From NCBI RefSeq assembly GCF_024758705.1, contig NZ_CP096971.1:1054001-1118000 (forward strand): a DNA stretch of 64,000 nt, read 5' to 3'. Below the pieces are notes generated by a model. That model was not told the origin of the DNA. It did no database searches and saw only the letters and a list, made by a program, of their open reading frames with translations. Below are positions 43,790 through 51,883 of this stretch, piece after piece. Within the stretch, counting starts at the first letter, position 1, and every line of letters starts with the position of its first letter. The translations under genes and the position numbers were made by a program. The stretch is from Sphingomonas sp. SUN019. GTDB taxonomy: Bacteria; Pseudomonadota; Alphaproteobacteria; Sphingomonadales; Sphingomonadaceae.

Positions 43790-44637
43790 CACACTTCTCC
43801 TTCTAAAACCACACACCCCCCGGAATGGGGTGGGCGGCGAAAGAGCGACCGGCAGGCCCGCCGACGGAGCCGGGCAGCACCCAAAGGGCCGGAACGAAGT
43901 GGAGGACGGGCAACGCCCGTTGCGGCCCGGCGCGGCGGGCCTAAAGGAAGCGACCGCCCACCCCAATGACGGGGAGTGCAACGACCAGACGCGATCGGGA
44001 CGGCGCAGCCCTGGCCCGATCTCCGCAGCTTACAAGGACAGCGAACCCGCTGGACGGGTTCACCGATCAATGCGCCGAAGGCGCCTCAACGAACAACGGC
44101 GCTCTCGCAACGGCGCGACGCGGCGGACGGCGTGGCGGCGAGCCGAGCGGAGACCAAGGGTGTTGCGCCGCAGACGCAGCCCCGCCGGTCGCAGCGAGCG
44201 CGAGACCGCCGCCCGTCCGTAAGGAGAGAGGCGAGAGCGCCAGCGGGTCAGCACGAAAACGCCGCGCCCTCAGGAGCGCGCAGCGCGGGAAAGAGCGCGT
44301 CCTTAGAGCCCCCCGCTCATTTTCCGGCCGCCTGCTCCCCTTGCGCCAGCGATCGTCACCGATAGGCTGAGACGCCGCAGGCGGCTCGGTGGAGCAAGCC
44401 CGCGCAGACGGGATTGCGGAGTAGAGCGCGGTGCGGGCTTGCCCGCAGGTGCCAACTCCACCAAGCATTAATTCGAAAGCCATATTTCGCGTGTCGGGCG
44501 AGACGATTGCAAGTCCGCCGAACCAACGCGGGGCGCAAGGGAGAACGCCCGAAAAGGCGTGTTACCGACATGCAACACGAAAAATAAAACTTGACTCGAT
44601 AGCACCCCCTCCTGGACGCCGGGTGTCCAGGCCGCCT
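43790..44637. other. Gap upstream of the ParB and methyltransferase genes
   Basis: The first 150 bp are the ParB leader with the shared 22-bp motif at 43888-43909. From 44040 to 44350 the DNA is GC-rich with many short repeats; after about 44460 it turns visibly AT-richer toward the methyltransferase start. Several overlapping frames are open but none has a ribosome site or family. It is a likely junction between two modules. Confidence 0.5.
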
Positions 44638-45975
44638 ATGCGGCGAAAAAGGGGTCTGGATCGAGTGACAACTGCAACCTTCATCGACCTATTTGCAGGA
44701 TGTGGAGGCTTGTCACTTGGACTCAATCATGCGGGCTGGACATCTAGGTTCGCGGTAGAGGCTCATCCTGATGCCTTCGCTACCTACAAGTCGAACCTTC
44801 TCCACGGTCAAGGCACAATTCACGACTGGCCCGACTGGCTACCTCAGCAGCCGTGGGCAGCACAGGAGGTCTTGACCCGTTTCTCGACGCAGCTTTCGAG
44901 CCTCAGCGGACACGTCGACCTGATCGCAGGGGGGCCGCCGTGCCAAGGCTTCAGCATGAACGGCCTCCGAAGGCCCGATGATCCACGAAGCCAGATGGTC
45001 GATGTCTACCTCCGCTATGTCGAGGCCGTGCGGCCACGCTTGGTTCTATTGGAAAACGTCGTGGGCTTCCAGTCAATGAAGCACCGCACGGGCGGGACGT
45101 ACAGTGAGTTTGCCCGGCGCCAGCTGGAATCGTTGGGCTACCAGACATGGGCAGAAATCCTGCGCGCGTCGGATTGGGGCGTGCCCCAGCGCCGTCCCCG
45201 GTTTGTGTTGATCGCTGCGCCACGAGGAAGCCTGCCGGGGATAGACCCGATGGAGCGGCTGCGCGTCGCACGAAAGGCTTTCCTCGCGAAGCGCGGGCTA
45301 GGTCCGGGGCATACGAGCGCACTCGATGCGATTTCCGACCTTGACGAAGGCGGCACGGAAACAGCGCCCGACGCTGAATGGGGCCACTTGGGTTTCAAGT
45401 CACTTCGCCGTTCGGTTGATGCGCTCTCGCCTTATCAACGGCTCATGAGGGAAGATGCTCCGCTTGCCCCAAGCGACCTGCGCCTGCCCCGGCACAGCGC
45501 CGTTGCAACGAGCCGCATGCGGGACATCCTTGATAGTTGCGAACGGGGAGTGTGCCTACGGCCGAGCGATCGCGAGCGACTGGGCATCCGCAAGCGATCG
45601 ACTACTCCGCTCGACCCGGCGGCTACATCCCCGACAATTAGCACGCTGCCTGACGACCTCATCCACTACGCCCAACCTCGCGCCATGACCGTGCGCGAAC
45701 ACGCACGGCTGCAATCATTCCCGGATTGGTTTTCGTTCAAGGGGCCATACACGACGGGCGGGAGTCGCAGAAAGGACGCTTGCCCACGGTTCACGCAGGT
45801 CGGCAACGCAGTGCCGCCGTTGTTGGCGGAAGCGCTCGGCGAGACCCTACGCGGTCTCTTGGCGGTCCAATGTGGTGACGAGGGCGGTCATCTCGCGAAG
45901 GGCGTCGATGTGAGCAGCAAAGTCGCGGCGGATATCAGCGAAGTCGTTGATGCTGATCTCGTTGCTGCCTTGTAA
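44638..45975 (+). CDS. C5 cytosine DNA methyltransferase
   Basis: 445 aa with all core motifs: I FIDLFAGCGGLSLGL (about 15-29), IV GGPPCQGFS with catalytic Cys102, VI LLENVVGF (Glu139), VIII VPQRRPRFVLIAA, IX REHARLQSFPDWF and X FTQVGNAVPPLLAEALG. ATG 44638 is used; a GTG at 44665 is possible. The last 30 or so residues run over the 3' end of the convergent receiver gene (129-bp overlap). It stands with Vsr and two signalling-type proteins and is probably the modification partner. Recognition sequence unknown. Confidence 0.93.
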   Translation: MRRKRGLDRVTTATFIDLFAGCGGLSLGLNHAGWTSRFAVEAHPDAFATYKSNLLHGQGTIHDWPDWLPQQPWAAQEVLTRFSTQLSSLSGHVDLIAGGPPCQGFSMNGLRRPDDPRSQMVDVYLRYVEAVRPRLVLLENVVGFQSMKHRTGGTYSEFARRQLESLGYQTWAEILRASDWGVPQRRPRFVLIAAPRGSLPGIDPMERLRVARKAFLAKRGLGPGHTSALDAISDLDEGGTETAPDAEWGHLGFKSLRRSVDALSPYQRLMREDAPLAPSDLRLPRHSAVATSRMRDILDSCERGVCLRPSDRERLGIRKRSTTPLDPAATSPTISTLPDDLIHYAQPRAMTVREHARLQSFPDWFSFKGPYTTGGSRRKDACPRFTQVGNAVPPLLAEALGETLRGLLAVQCGDEGGHLAKGVDVSSKVAADISEVVDADLVAAL

Positions 45976-46800
45976 AACCCAACCGGTATCGCCTTTGACC
46001 TCCATGACGTGCCCAAGCACGTTGCGTCGGCCCAAGACCTTTGGATCATAGTTGGCGCTGGCCTTTCGGAGCTCACGCAATCGCTCGACTCCCTGATCAT
46101 CTAGCCCGAAGGCGGCGCCTGCGCCGGCGACTATCTTGGTCAGTCGCCGAAAGTGCATGAAAAGCTTTGCGCTATCGACCGCGCGGGTGGCCATCCGTTC
46201 TGGCAGGCCGACCTTCTGCGCTCGCTCATACTTGCCCTTGGTCTCATCCAAGTCTTTCAGGACATTGGCGTCTAGATCGTCAATTTTGCTGGCGCAGTCG
46301 TCGTGGCGGGCGTTCATCGAAATCACTGCCGCTTTCATGATGTCATCGCATTCGGCCACGACCCTCATGGCGAGGCCACGCATCCCAGAGAGCCGGTTGA
46401 GTGCCTGAGCCGTTTGGTCAATCAGCTCGCCGGCACGGCGAATAAAATTGTCGCGGACGCTGCAATAGACACCCTCGACATTCTTGTCGGCGATCAAGCG
46501 CCGGAGCTCCGCATCCCCGGCACTTCCCGAATAGAAAAGGATCGTCGTCGATGGGAAGAGCGACCGCACCTTAGGCGCGAGGTCGTCACCGTTTTCATCC
46601 TTCAGCCGGTAGTCAAGTAGGATGAGGTCATAGCGATGGAAGAGTTGGTTCTCGCGCGCGTGTGCCTCGATGTCCGCGCCGTTCGGTATCGTGGCAATCC
46701 GCGCAATAAACCCTGCTTCCTGAACTCGACGCCTAAGCTCAGCTTCCTCTTGGGCGCTATAGGAATCCTCGATCCAGAGGATACCAAGATCAAGGTTCAT
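45847..46800 (-). CDS. Receiver-domain protein without DNA-binding domain
   Basis: 317 aa. Residues 1-125 form a receiver-like fold: acidic pair E11/D12 (LWIEDS), phospho-acceptor D63 (DLILLDYRLKDENGDD), Ser91 (LFYSGS). The conserved Lys after strand 5 is missing (VEGVYCSVRDN). Residues 130-317 are helical and of unknown family, with no HTH. The start overlaps the stop of the GHKL gene by four bases, so both are made together. Likely the partner of the GHKL protein; whether it is phosphorylated is open. Confidence 0.8.
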   Translation of the reverse strand: MNLDLGILWIEDSYSAQEEAELRRRVQEAGFIARIATIPNGADIEAHARENQLFHRYDLILLDYRLKDENGDDLAPKVRSLFPSTTILFYSGSAGDAELRRLIADKNVEGVYCSVRDNFIRRAGELIDQTAQALNRLSGMRGLAMRVVAECDDIMKAAVISMNARHDDCASKIDDLDANVLKDLDETKGKYERAQKVGLPERMATRAVDSAKLFMHFRRLTKIVAGAGAAFGLDDQGVERLRELRKASANYDPKVLGRRNVLGHVMEVKGDTGWVLQGSNEISINDFADIRRDFAAHIDALREMTALVTTLDRQETA

Positions 46801-49127
46801 TCTTTGCTCCCCGGCATTACAATCTCAAAATCGGCGCGCGTGCCGTCCCCTACGAGCTGGATCGAGCCATCCATGCTATCGAGAATCTGCCGGACGCTAT
46901 AGAGGCCCAAACCGGTTCCCGCGCTTGAACCTGTATATCCGCGCTCGAAAATTTTTGACGGATCGATGCGGCGTGGGTCGATGCCTACGCCGTCGTCGGT
47001 CACTTTGATGACGATGGCGTTCTGGCCTTTTTTCGAAACTTTGAACTCGACCTTGCTGGCCTTTGCCTTGCGGGCATTGTCCATGAGATTGTCGACAAAG
47101 ACCGCCATATCGACGGGTGAGAACTCGCGCTCGAGCGTGAGGTCGGGCGATGACGTGAACGTGGCGCTCGGCATTCCGGGAACGCCAGCGAGGCGGACAT
47201 CGAAATATTCGGCCAGGAATCGAAGAATGTCCCCGTTGACCTTGTCGGTTTCAAGGTCGACGCGGATGTTTGGGGCGAACGACAAAACCGTTCGAAGACG
47301 GTCGCCTGATAGGCTCGCGCCCGCGATCGACGCGGAGACCCTGCGCGCAGACTGGCGGATGCTCGCGAGCAAGTCTTCAAAATCGTCCGCATCGTGCAAT
47401 CCTTCGGGCATAACGGCGGCGTCGAGGACATTCCGGGCCTCGAAGGCCGCGTTGGCGATTGCGGATCGAACGTGTCCAAGGTGGATGGTCGCTTGGTGCA
47501 TTAAGAGCTGGATACGCTCAACGTCCACGTCCTGACTGCTGCCAAGGAAGGCTGCCTGTTGTTCAAGCGCCGCAATCCTCGCATCGGCACGAGCGCGCTC
47601 CTCCATCGCCTGCGACGCGACCGCAACAGCTTCCGCGCGCGATGCCTTTAGCTCCGCGATCCTGCGCCGTGCGTCCTCGACTTGCCCGAGAAGCGAAGCA
47701 TCCCCCCGGCTTTCGGCGAGGTGTGACATTGCCTTGAGAGCGTCGTCCGTGATCTGATCCGGATCGTCAGCGACCCGGACAATTTCGTCATCGTAGTAGA
47801 CGACCTCGATGTCCTTGTACCTAGCAAGCGAGCCCACGATGCCGAGGATACGCTCCCGCGCCAGATCGGTCTCGAGACCTTCCGGCGTATCACGATCCTG
47901 ATCGCGCTTGTCCTGCCAGTTTACGCCGACGACATAACGCTCCAGGCGAAAAATCATGTGGCGTCGAATGGCTTCGTAAAGCGCGCGAGAACGCGCGTCT
48001 TCGACCAACCCGGCGTCACGGCTGGAAACCTCGCGGAACATCTTTGGCCGGGCGGTTACGTCGACCCGTCCAATGATGTCGCGAGTGCCCAAGTATCTCG
48101 ACTGCCCCTGCTGCTTCCTGCGGTTCAGTCCGAGCGTGTCATCGAACTCGTCGCCGATCGGTGAAATACGAAAGCCATTAAGGAACAAGAATACGCTACC
48201 GAACTCCACCGAGCGTAGGCCCATGCGCGACGTGAATGTATGCTTCGCCGAGCGGTTTAGGAAATAGATTTGCCCGTCGACACGCGCACCCTCCAATTCA
48301 TCGTATGGCGAAGTCTCGCGTATTGCGTATATCTTGCGACCGCGGTCGAAGAGTGTCGTGTCGATCTTGCCGTTTTCAATTGAGACGTCGATGCGGCTGG
48401 TCTTTTCACGGAGAACATCGGCGATCTCGTTGCCAACCGGCCCATCGACCCCCTCGATCATCTCGTCAGTTCCGTCGAGGAACCAAGTCGAGACTGGGAC
48501 ATGACTCGTCGTCCCGAAGGGATCGATAAGCTTGGCTAGGTCCCGGCGCAGCCGGCTTACCGTCGATGTGTCCCAATCCTGCCGGGTGTCTTTGATTACC
48601 AACACTGTCCCGTGATCACCGGGGGGTTTGGCATTCGCAATCCCGGGAAATCGCGTAGCGGTCCCTAGCTGGACGCCCACGGTCTGGAATTCCTCCGTGC
48701 TGTCGTGCTCGAAGAGCGTCCAGTCGATGTCCAATTTGACGATCGACTTGGCACCATCTGCTCGGCTGTAAAGCGAGAGATGTTCGCCAAGCGTGTCGCA
48801 CGCGAAGCGCCCAATCCCTTTGCTACCCGCGTACTGACCCGCTGGCCTGATCTTGTCCCTATAGTCGTCAGCGCTGGCCAACGCTTTTTCTGAATAGGCG
48901 ACAAACAGCCACTTGCCGCGAATATCAGCCGCGGACATTCCACGACCATCGTCGACGATCGTTATCGACCGCTCATCGGGATCAAACTCGATATCTACCC
49001 TTGTTGCTCCGGCGTCGAACGAGTTTTTGACGAGTTCGAATATCGCGACGAACTCGTTGGTCACCAGATCGCGACCGATGATGTCCTTGAGGTGTGAGCT
49101 AACCCGGAAAGATTCTTGCGTTGTCAT
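46797..49127 (-). CDS. Protein with two GHKL ATPase domains (Hsp90/MutL-like plus kinase-like)
   Basis: 776 aa. N-terminal GHKL: ELVKNSFDAG (residues 31-40), IVDDGRGM (57-64), GSKGIGRF (101-108), as in Hsp90, MutL and MORC ATPases. A middle region has a coiled-coil (about 455-530). The C-terminal GHKL resembles histidine kinases: DNLMDNARKA (679-688), VTDDGVGI (709-716), GTGLGLY (737-743). A helix with histidines (LLMHQATIHLGHVRSA) before it is a possible H-box. ATG 49127 is used. The gene is divergent to vsr and coupled to the receiver gene. Enzyme activity, kinase or switch, cannot be decided. Confidence 0.82.
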   Translation of the reverse strand: MTTQESFRVSSHLKDIIGRDLVTNEFVAIFELVKNSFDAGATRVDIEFDPDERSITIVDDGRGMSAADIRGKWLFVAYSEKALASADDYRDKIRPAGQYAGSKGIGRFACDTLGEHLSLYSRADGAKSIVKLDIDWTLFEHDSTEEFQTVGVQLGTATRFPGIANAKPPGDHGTVLVIKDTRQDWDTSTVSRLRRDLAKLIDPFGTTSHVPVSTWFLDGTDEMIEGVDGPVGNEIADVLREKTSRIDVSIENGKIDTTLFDRGRKIYAIRETSPYDELEGARVDGQIYFLNRSAKHTFTSRMGLRSVEFGSVFLFLNGFRISPIGDEFDDTLGLNRRKQQGQSRYLGTRDIIGRVDVTARPKMFREVSSRDAGLVEDARSRALYEAIRRHMIFRLERYVVGVNWQDKRDQDRDTPEGLETDLARERILGIVGSLARYKDIEVVYYDDEIVRVADDPDQITDDALKAMSHLAESRGDASLLGQVEDARRRIAELKASRAEAVAVASQAMEERARADARIAALEQQAAFLGSSQDVDVERIQLLMHQATIHLGHVRSAIANAAFEARNVLDAAVMPEGLHDADDFEDLLASIRQSARRVSASIAGASLSGDRLRTVLSFAPNIRVDLETDKVNGDILRFLAEYFDVRLAGVPGMPSATFTSSPDLTLEREFSPVDMAVFVDNLMDNARKAKASKVEFKVSKKGQNAIVIKVTDDGVGIDPRRIDPSKIFERGYTGSSAGTGLGLYSVRQILDSMDGSIQLVGDGTRADFEIVMPGSKE

Positions 49128-49269
49128 CTGGCAGCGCACCTTAGCCACAGGCGCGCGCGAGACAATGGTGAGTCGAGAGCGAGGTCTCCGGCATTCGCTA
49201 TCAGACACTCGACCCGCACGATTTGATGCCTATCTGAGCTTGCAAAGCTAGCCAGGCCGGAGCTCGGAT

Positions 49270-49725
49270 TTGACAGATTTCATGACAGCAGAGGAGCGCT
49301 CGATCCGGATGTCGCGCATCAGGTCACGCGACACTAAGCCAGAAATCGTGCTACGGCGCACGCTCCACCGCCTCGGCCTGCGATTTCGATTGGGAGGCGC
49401 CGATCTTCCAGGCCGCCCGGATATGGTGTTCCCGAAGCACCGGGCGGCGGTCTTCGTGCATGGGTGCTTCTGGCACCGGCATGACGGGTGCCGCGTGGCG
49501 TCCACGCCAAAATCCAATGCCGAATTCTGGGCAAGGAAATTCGAGCGCAATGTCGCCCGCGACCAGAAGGCTACCGGCGACCTCAAAGCACTCGGCTGGA
49601 AGGTGGTCGTGGCCTGGGAGTGCGAGCTAGGCTCAAAAGAGCGATTGGCCTTGACGACGGAAAGGGTAAAGCGGGAAATTACCGCTTACGCGAAGGCGAT
49701 GGCCGTGCCCCGTCCGGTGAGCTGA
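49270..49725 (+). CDS. vsr: Very short patch repair (Vsr) endonuclease
   Basis: 151 aa from a TTG with GGAG seven bases upstream (an ATG at 49282 lacks a site). Motifs: RMSRIRSRDTKPEIVLRRTLHRLGLRFR, GRPDMVFPKHRAAVFVHGCFWHRHDGC with the catalytic Asp51 and the His-rich metal site, and GWKVVVAWECEL. Vsr nicks beside T:G mismatches caused by deamination of 5-methylcytosine, so it is the expected companion of the methyltransferase at 44638. It shares the 142-bp divergent promoter region with the GHKL gene. Confidence 0.92.
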   Translation: MTDFMTAEERSIRMSRIRSRDTKPEIVLRRTLHRLGLRFRLGGADLPGRPDMVFPKHRAAVFVHGCFWHRHDGCRVASTPKSNAEFWARKFERNVARDQKATGDLKALGWKVVVAWECELGSKERLALTTERVKREITAYAKAMAVPRPVS

Positions 49726-49959
49726 TGACCAACGCGATCTCGCCTTCACGCCGAAGATCAGGCTTAATCCGTCAATCAAATTACCGATGCTCGCCCGATG
49801 CATCTGTTTCCGCAATGTCGCGTCGCAGACCGCCACTTGTACGACGGTTGGTGATTGCTGGGTGATTGCCACCGACCAGACGGAGCCGTGAGGAGTGATA
49901 TTTTTGCTTTACATATCAGTAACTTAAACAATGTTGGCAGTCGAGGTGTGGTATTTCAC
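49726..49959. other. Possible right boundary of the mobile element
   Basis: No gene was found in these 234 bp between vsr and the thioesterase gene. Around 49898-49945 the DNA is clearly AT-richer (TATTTTTGCTTTACATATCA) than its surroundings. Genes to the left are element-like and genes to the right are chromosomal in type. No tRNA and no repeat that could be an att site could be confirmed from this window alone. Confidence 0.35.
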
Positions 49960-50787
49960 CTACGTCCGGCGCTGATCCTCCACGAAGCGGACGATCATCG
50001 ACTGGCTACCGACCCCCATCAGCGTGCCGTCTTCAGCGAACAGCCGCACGTCGCCATGCGCGAAGCCGCGCGCGGCGGCGTCGATCACCACGTCGCACAA
50101 CACCCAGCGCGTCGCCACGACCCGTAGCACGCGCAGATTGTTGTCGATGCTGTTGCCGCCGCCCGGCCGCCCGAACGCCGCCGCCACCGCGGACGGAACG
50201 TAATCGGCGAAGATCGCCAGCATCGCCGCGTCCACCGTCACGTCATCAGTTGCACGCATCCACATCCGCATCCGCCCGTCGACGCTCGGCGTCCCGTCGC
50301 GCGGCACCGCGCCGTAGCGGCCGGGGAGCATTCGCACCTCCAGCCGATCGTTCATCGACGCGCCGCCATCCTGCTTCGGCCACAGCGACCAAGGCGCGCA
50401 TTCGTCGGGCGGCGGCATGTCGGGCGTAGGGGTCCATTGCGCCTCGGGCTGGCCGGGCCGGTCGCCGAGCGCGGCGTTGACGGTCAGGATCGTGTTGCCG
50501 CTCTCGGCCAGCGTGACGCCGACCTGGCTGACGTTGCGCCCCGCCTGCACCACGCTGACGCCGACATCCAGCGACTGGCCTTCGCGCGCATACGACAGGA
50601 ATTGCGCGCTCGCCCACACGATCCCCCGCCCGGTCGCGCGTTCGGCGGCGAGCACCCCCGCGGCCAGCCCCGCGCCGCCGAACAGGAAAACGTTGCCCGG
50701 CGGGCCGACGCAGATGCGGTTCGTGACGGGGAGGCGAAAACGGTGCGGATCGTCGGTCGGCTCGACGCCGAGAAAGGTCTGGCTCAT
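49960..50787 (-). CDS. Acyl-CoA thioesterase-like (TesB-type double hotdog) protein
   Basis: 275 aa from ATG 50787. The order of features matches TesB/thioesterase-like proteins: PPGNVFLFGGAGLAAGVLAAERATGR in the first hotdog, and DNNLRVLRVVATRWVLCDVVIDAAARGFAHGDVRLFAEDGTLMGVGSQSMIVR at the C-terminus. Enzymes of this family hydrolyse acyl-CoA. It is the first chromosomal-type gene right of the element, divergent to a lipase-like gene. Confidence 0.8.
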   Translation of the reverse strand: MSQTFLGVEPTDDPHRFRLPVTNRICVGPPGNVFLFGGAGLAAGVLAAERATGRGIVWASAQFLSYAREGQSLDVGVSVVQAGRNVSQVGVTLAESGNTILTVNAALGDRPGQPEAQWTPTPDMPPPDECAPWSLWPKQDGGASMNDRLEVRMLPGRYGAVPRDGTPSVDGRMRMWMRATDDVTVDAAMLAIFADYVPSAVAAAFGRPGGGNSIDNNLRVLRVVATRWVLCDVVIDAAARGFAHGDVRLFAEDGTLMGVGSQSMIVRFVEDQRRT

Positions 50788-50891
50788 GCCCGCCCTTCCC
50801 ATCCGGTCGCGCAGTCTGTCGAGCGGAAAACGAGGCTATCGACCGTTTCTCATACGCGATCTAGGCTGTCGCAAAAGGCCGGGAGAGAGAC

Positions 50892-51755
50892 ATGAGCGAT
50901 ATCGTCGAACACGCCGTCGCGATCGATTCCACGCAAGCAGCGCGATGCTGGACCGCAGGCACACCGCGCGGTGTGCTGGTCGTCGCGCACGGCATGGGCG
51001 AGCACGGGGCGCGGTACCGCGAACCGCTGACCCCGCTGATCGCGGACGGCTGGGCGGTTTATTCGATCGATCACCGCGGGCACGGGGCAGCCGCGCTGGC
51101 CGACGGCACCCAAGGTGATTTCGGTTCGGGCGGGTTCCCGGGCGTGGTCGCGGACCTACGCGTGCTGGTCGGTGCTGCGCGCGAGGCGCATCCGGGGCTG
51201 CCGCTGGTGCTGCTCGGCCATTCGATGGGGTCGATGATCGCGCAGGCCTATGTCGTCGATCACGGCGACACGCTCGACGGGCTGGTGCTGTCGGGCGCGG
51301 TCGCGGTCGATCATGTGCCGCCGCCGGTCGACGATCCGGATGCGATCGCGGCGATGCTCAATTCACCCTTCGCGCCCGCGCGCACCGCGTTCGACTGGCT
51401 GTCGCGCGACGATGGTGCGGTCGACGAATATGTCGCCGACCCCCTGTGCGGCTTCTCGCTCACGCCCGGATCGCTCGAAACGATCCGCGCCGAGGCAGGA
51501 AGGTTGTCTGATGAGGTCGATCGCATCCCAAAGACGCTGCCGATCTACATCTTTTCCGGCGATCACGATCCGCTGCACTGCGTCCTGCATGGCTGGCAGC
51601 CGCTGGTCGACCGCTATCGCGCGGCCGGGCTGAACGTGGAGGACCGGCTTTATCCCGACGGCCGCCACGAGATGCTGAACGAGGTCAATCGCGATGAGGT
51701 GGTGGCCGACTTACGCGACTGGCTGGGGCGGTACTACTTTTCCCGTTCGCCCTGA
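50892..51755 (+). CDS. Monoacylglycerol-lipase-like alpha/beta hydrolase
   Basis: 287 aa: VVAHGMGEHGARY, DHRGHG, nucleophile LLGHSMGS (S111), acid in IFSGDHDPLHC, catalytic His in DGRHEMLNE. This motif set is that of monoglyceride lipase and lysophospholipase-type serine hydrolases. It has GGGAGAG upstream and ends inside the left arm of a long inverted repeat. Confidence 0.9.
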   Translation: MSDIVEHAVAIDSTQAARCWTAGTPRGVLVVAHGMGEHGARYREPLTPLIADGWAVYSIDHRGHGAAALADGTQGDFGSGGFPGVVADLRVLVGAAREAHPGLPLVLLGHSMGSMIAQAYVVDHGDTLDGLVLSGAVAVDHVPPPVDDPDAIAAMLNSPFAPARTAFDWLSRDDGAVDEYVADPLCGFSLTPGSLETIRAEAGRLSDEVDRIPKTLPIYIFSGDHDPLHCVLHGWQPLVDRYRAAGLNVEDRLYPDGRHEMLNEVNRDEVVADLRDWLGRYYFSRSP

Positions 51756-51860
51756 GTGGCGGCTGAGCTTGTCGAAGACGCGTATCGAAGGACAAGCGTC
51801 CGGGCGTGTCCTTCGATACGGGCCTTCGCCTTCGCTCAGTCCCTACTCAGGACGAACGGG
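51742..51860. repeat. Nested inverted repeat between convergent genes
   Basis: Outer arms CCCGTTCGCCCTGAG (51742-51756) and CTCAGGACGAACGGG (51846-51860) pair with one mismatch; inner arms at 51781-51796 and 51805-51820 (CGTGTCCTTCGATACG) pair with one mismatch. The type, with GTATCGAAGGACA, is a dispersed palindromic element common in Sphingomonadales genomes. It ends the hydrolase gene and faces the oxidoreductase operon, so it may act as a bidirectional terminator. Confidence 0.75.
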
Positions 51861-51883
51861 TAAAGATGATCGTATCGCCCGCC

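Noticed and set aside
41717..43969. A 750-codon open frame on the plus strand opposite ParB
   Set aside because: It is antisense to a clear ParB-family gene; high GC leaves the opposite strand open. It has no family-like motif and no ribosome site.
43790..44637. Repetitive GC-rich sequence considered as a CRISPR-like or iteron array
   Set aside because: No unit of constant length or spacing could be found; only short scattered repeats.
44638..49725. Reading the whole module as a plain Dcm/Vsr pair with unrelated neighbours
   Set aside because: The receiver and GHKL genes are coupled to each other and lie between the methyltransferase and Vsr, one overlapping the methyltransferase and the other sharing the vsr promoter gap, so a common function is the simpler view; still, this is not proven.
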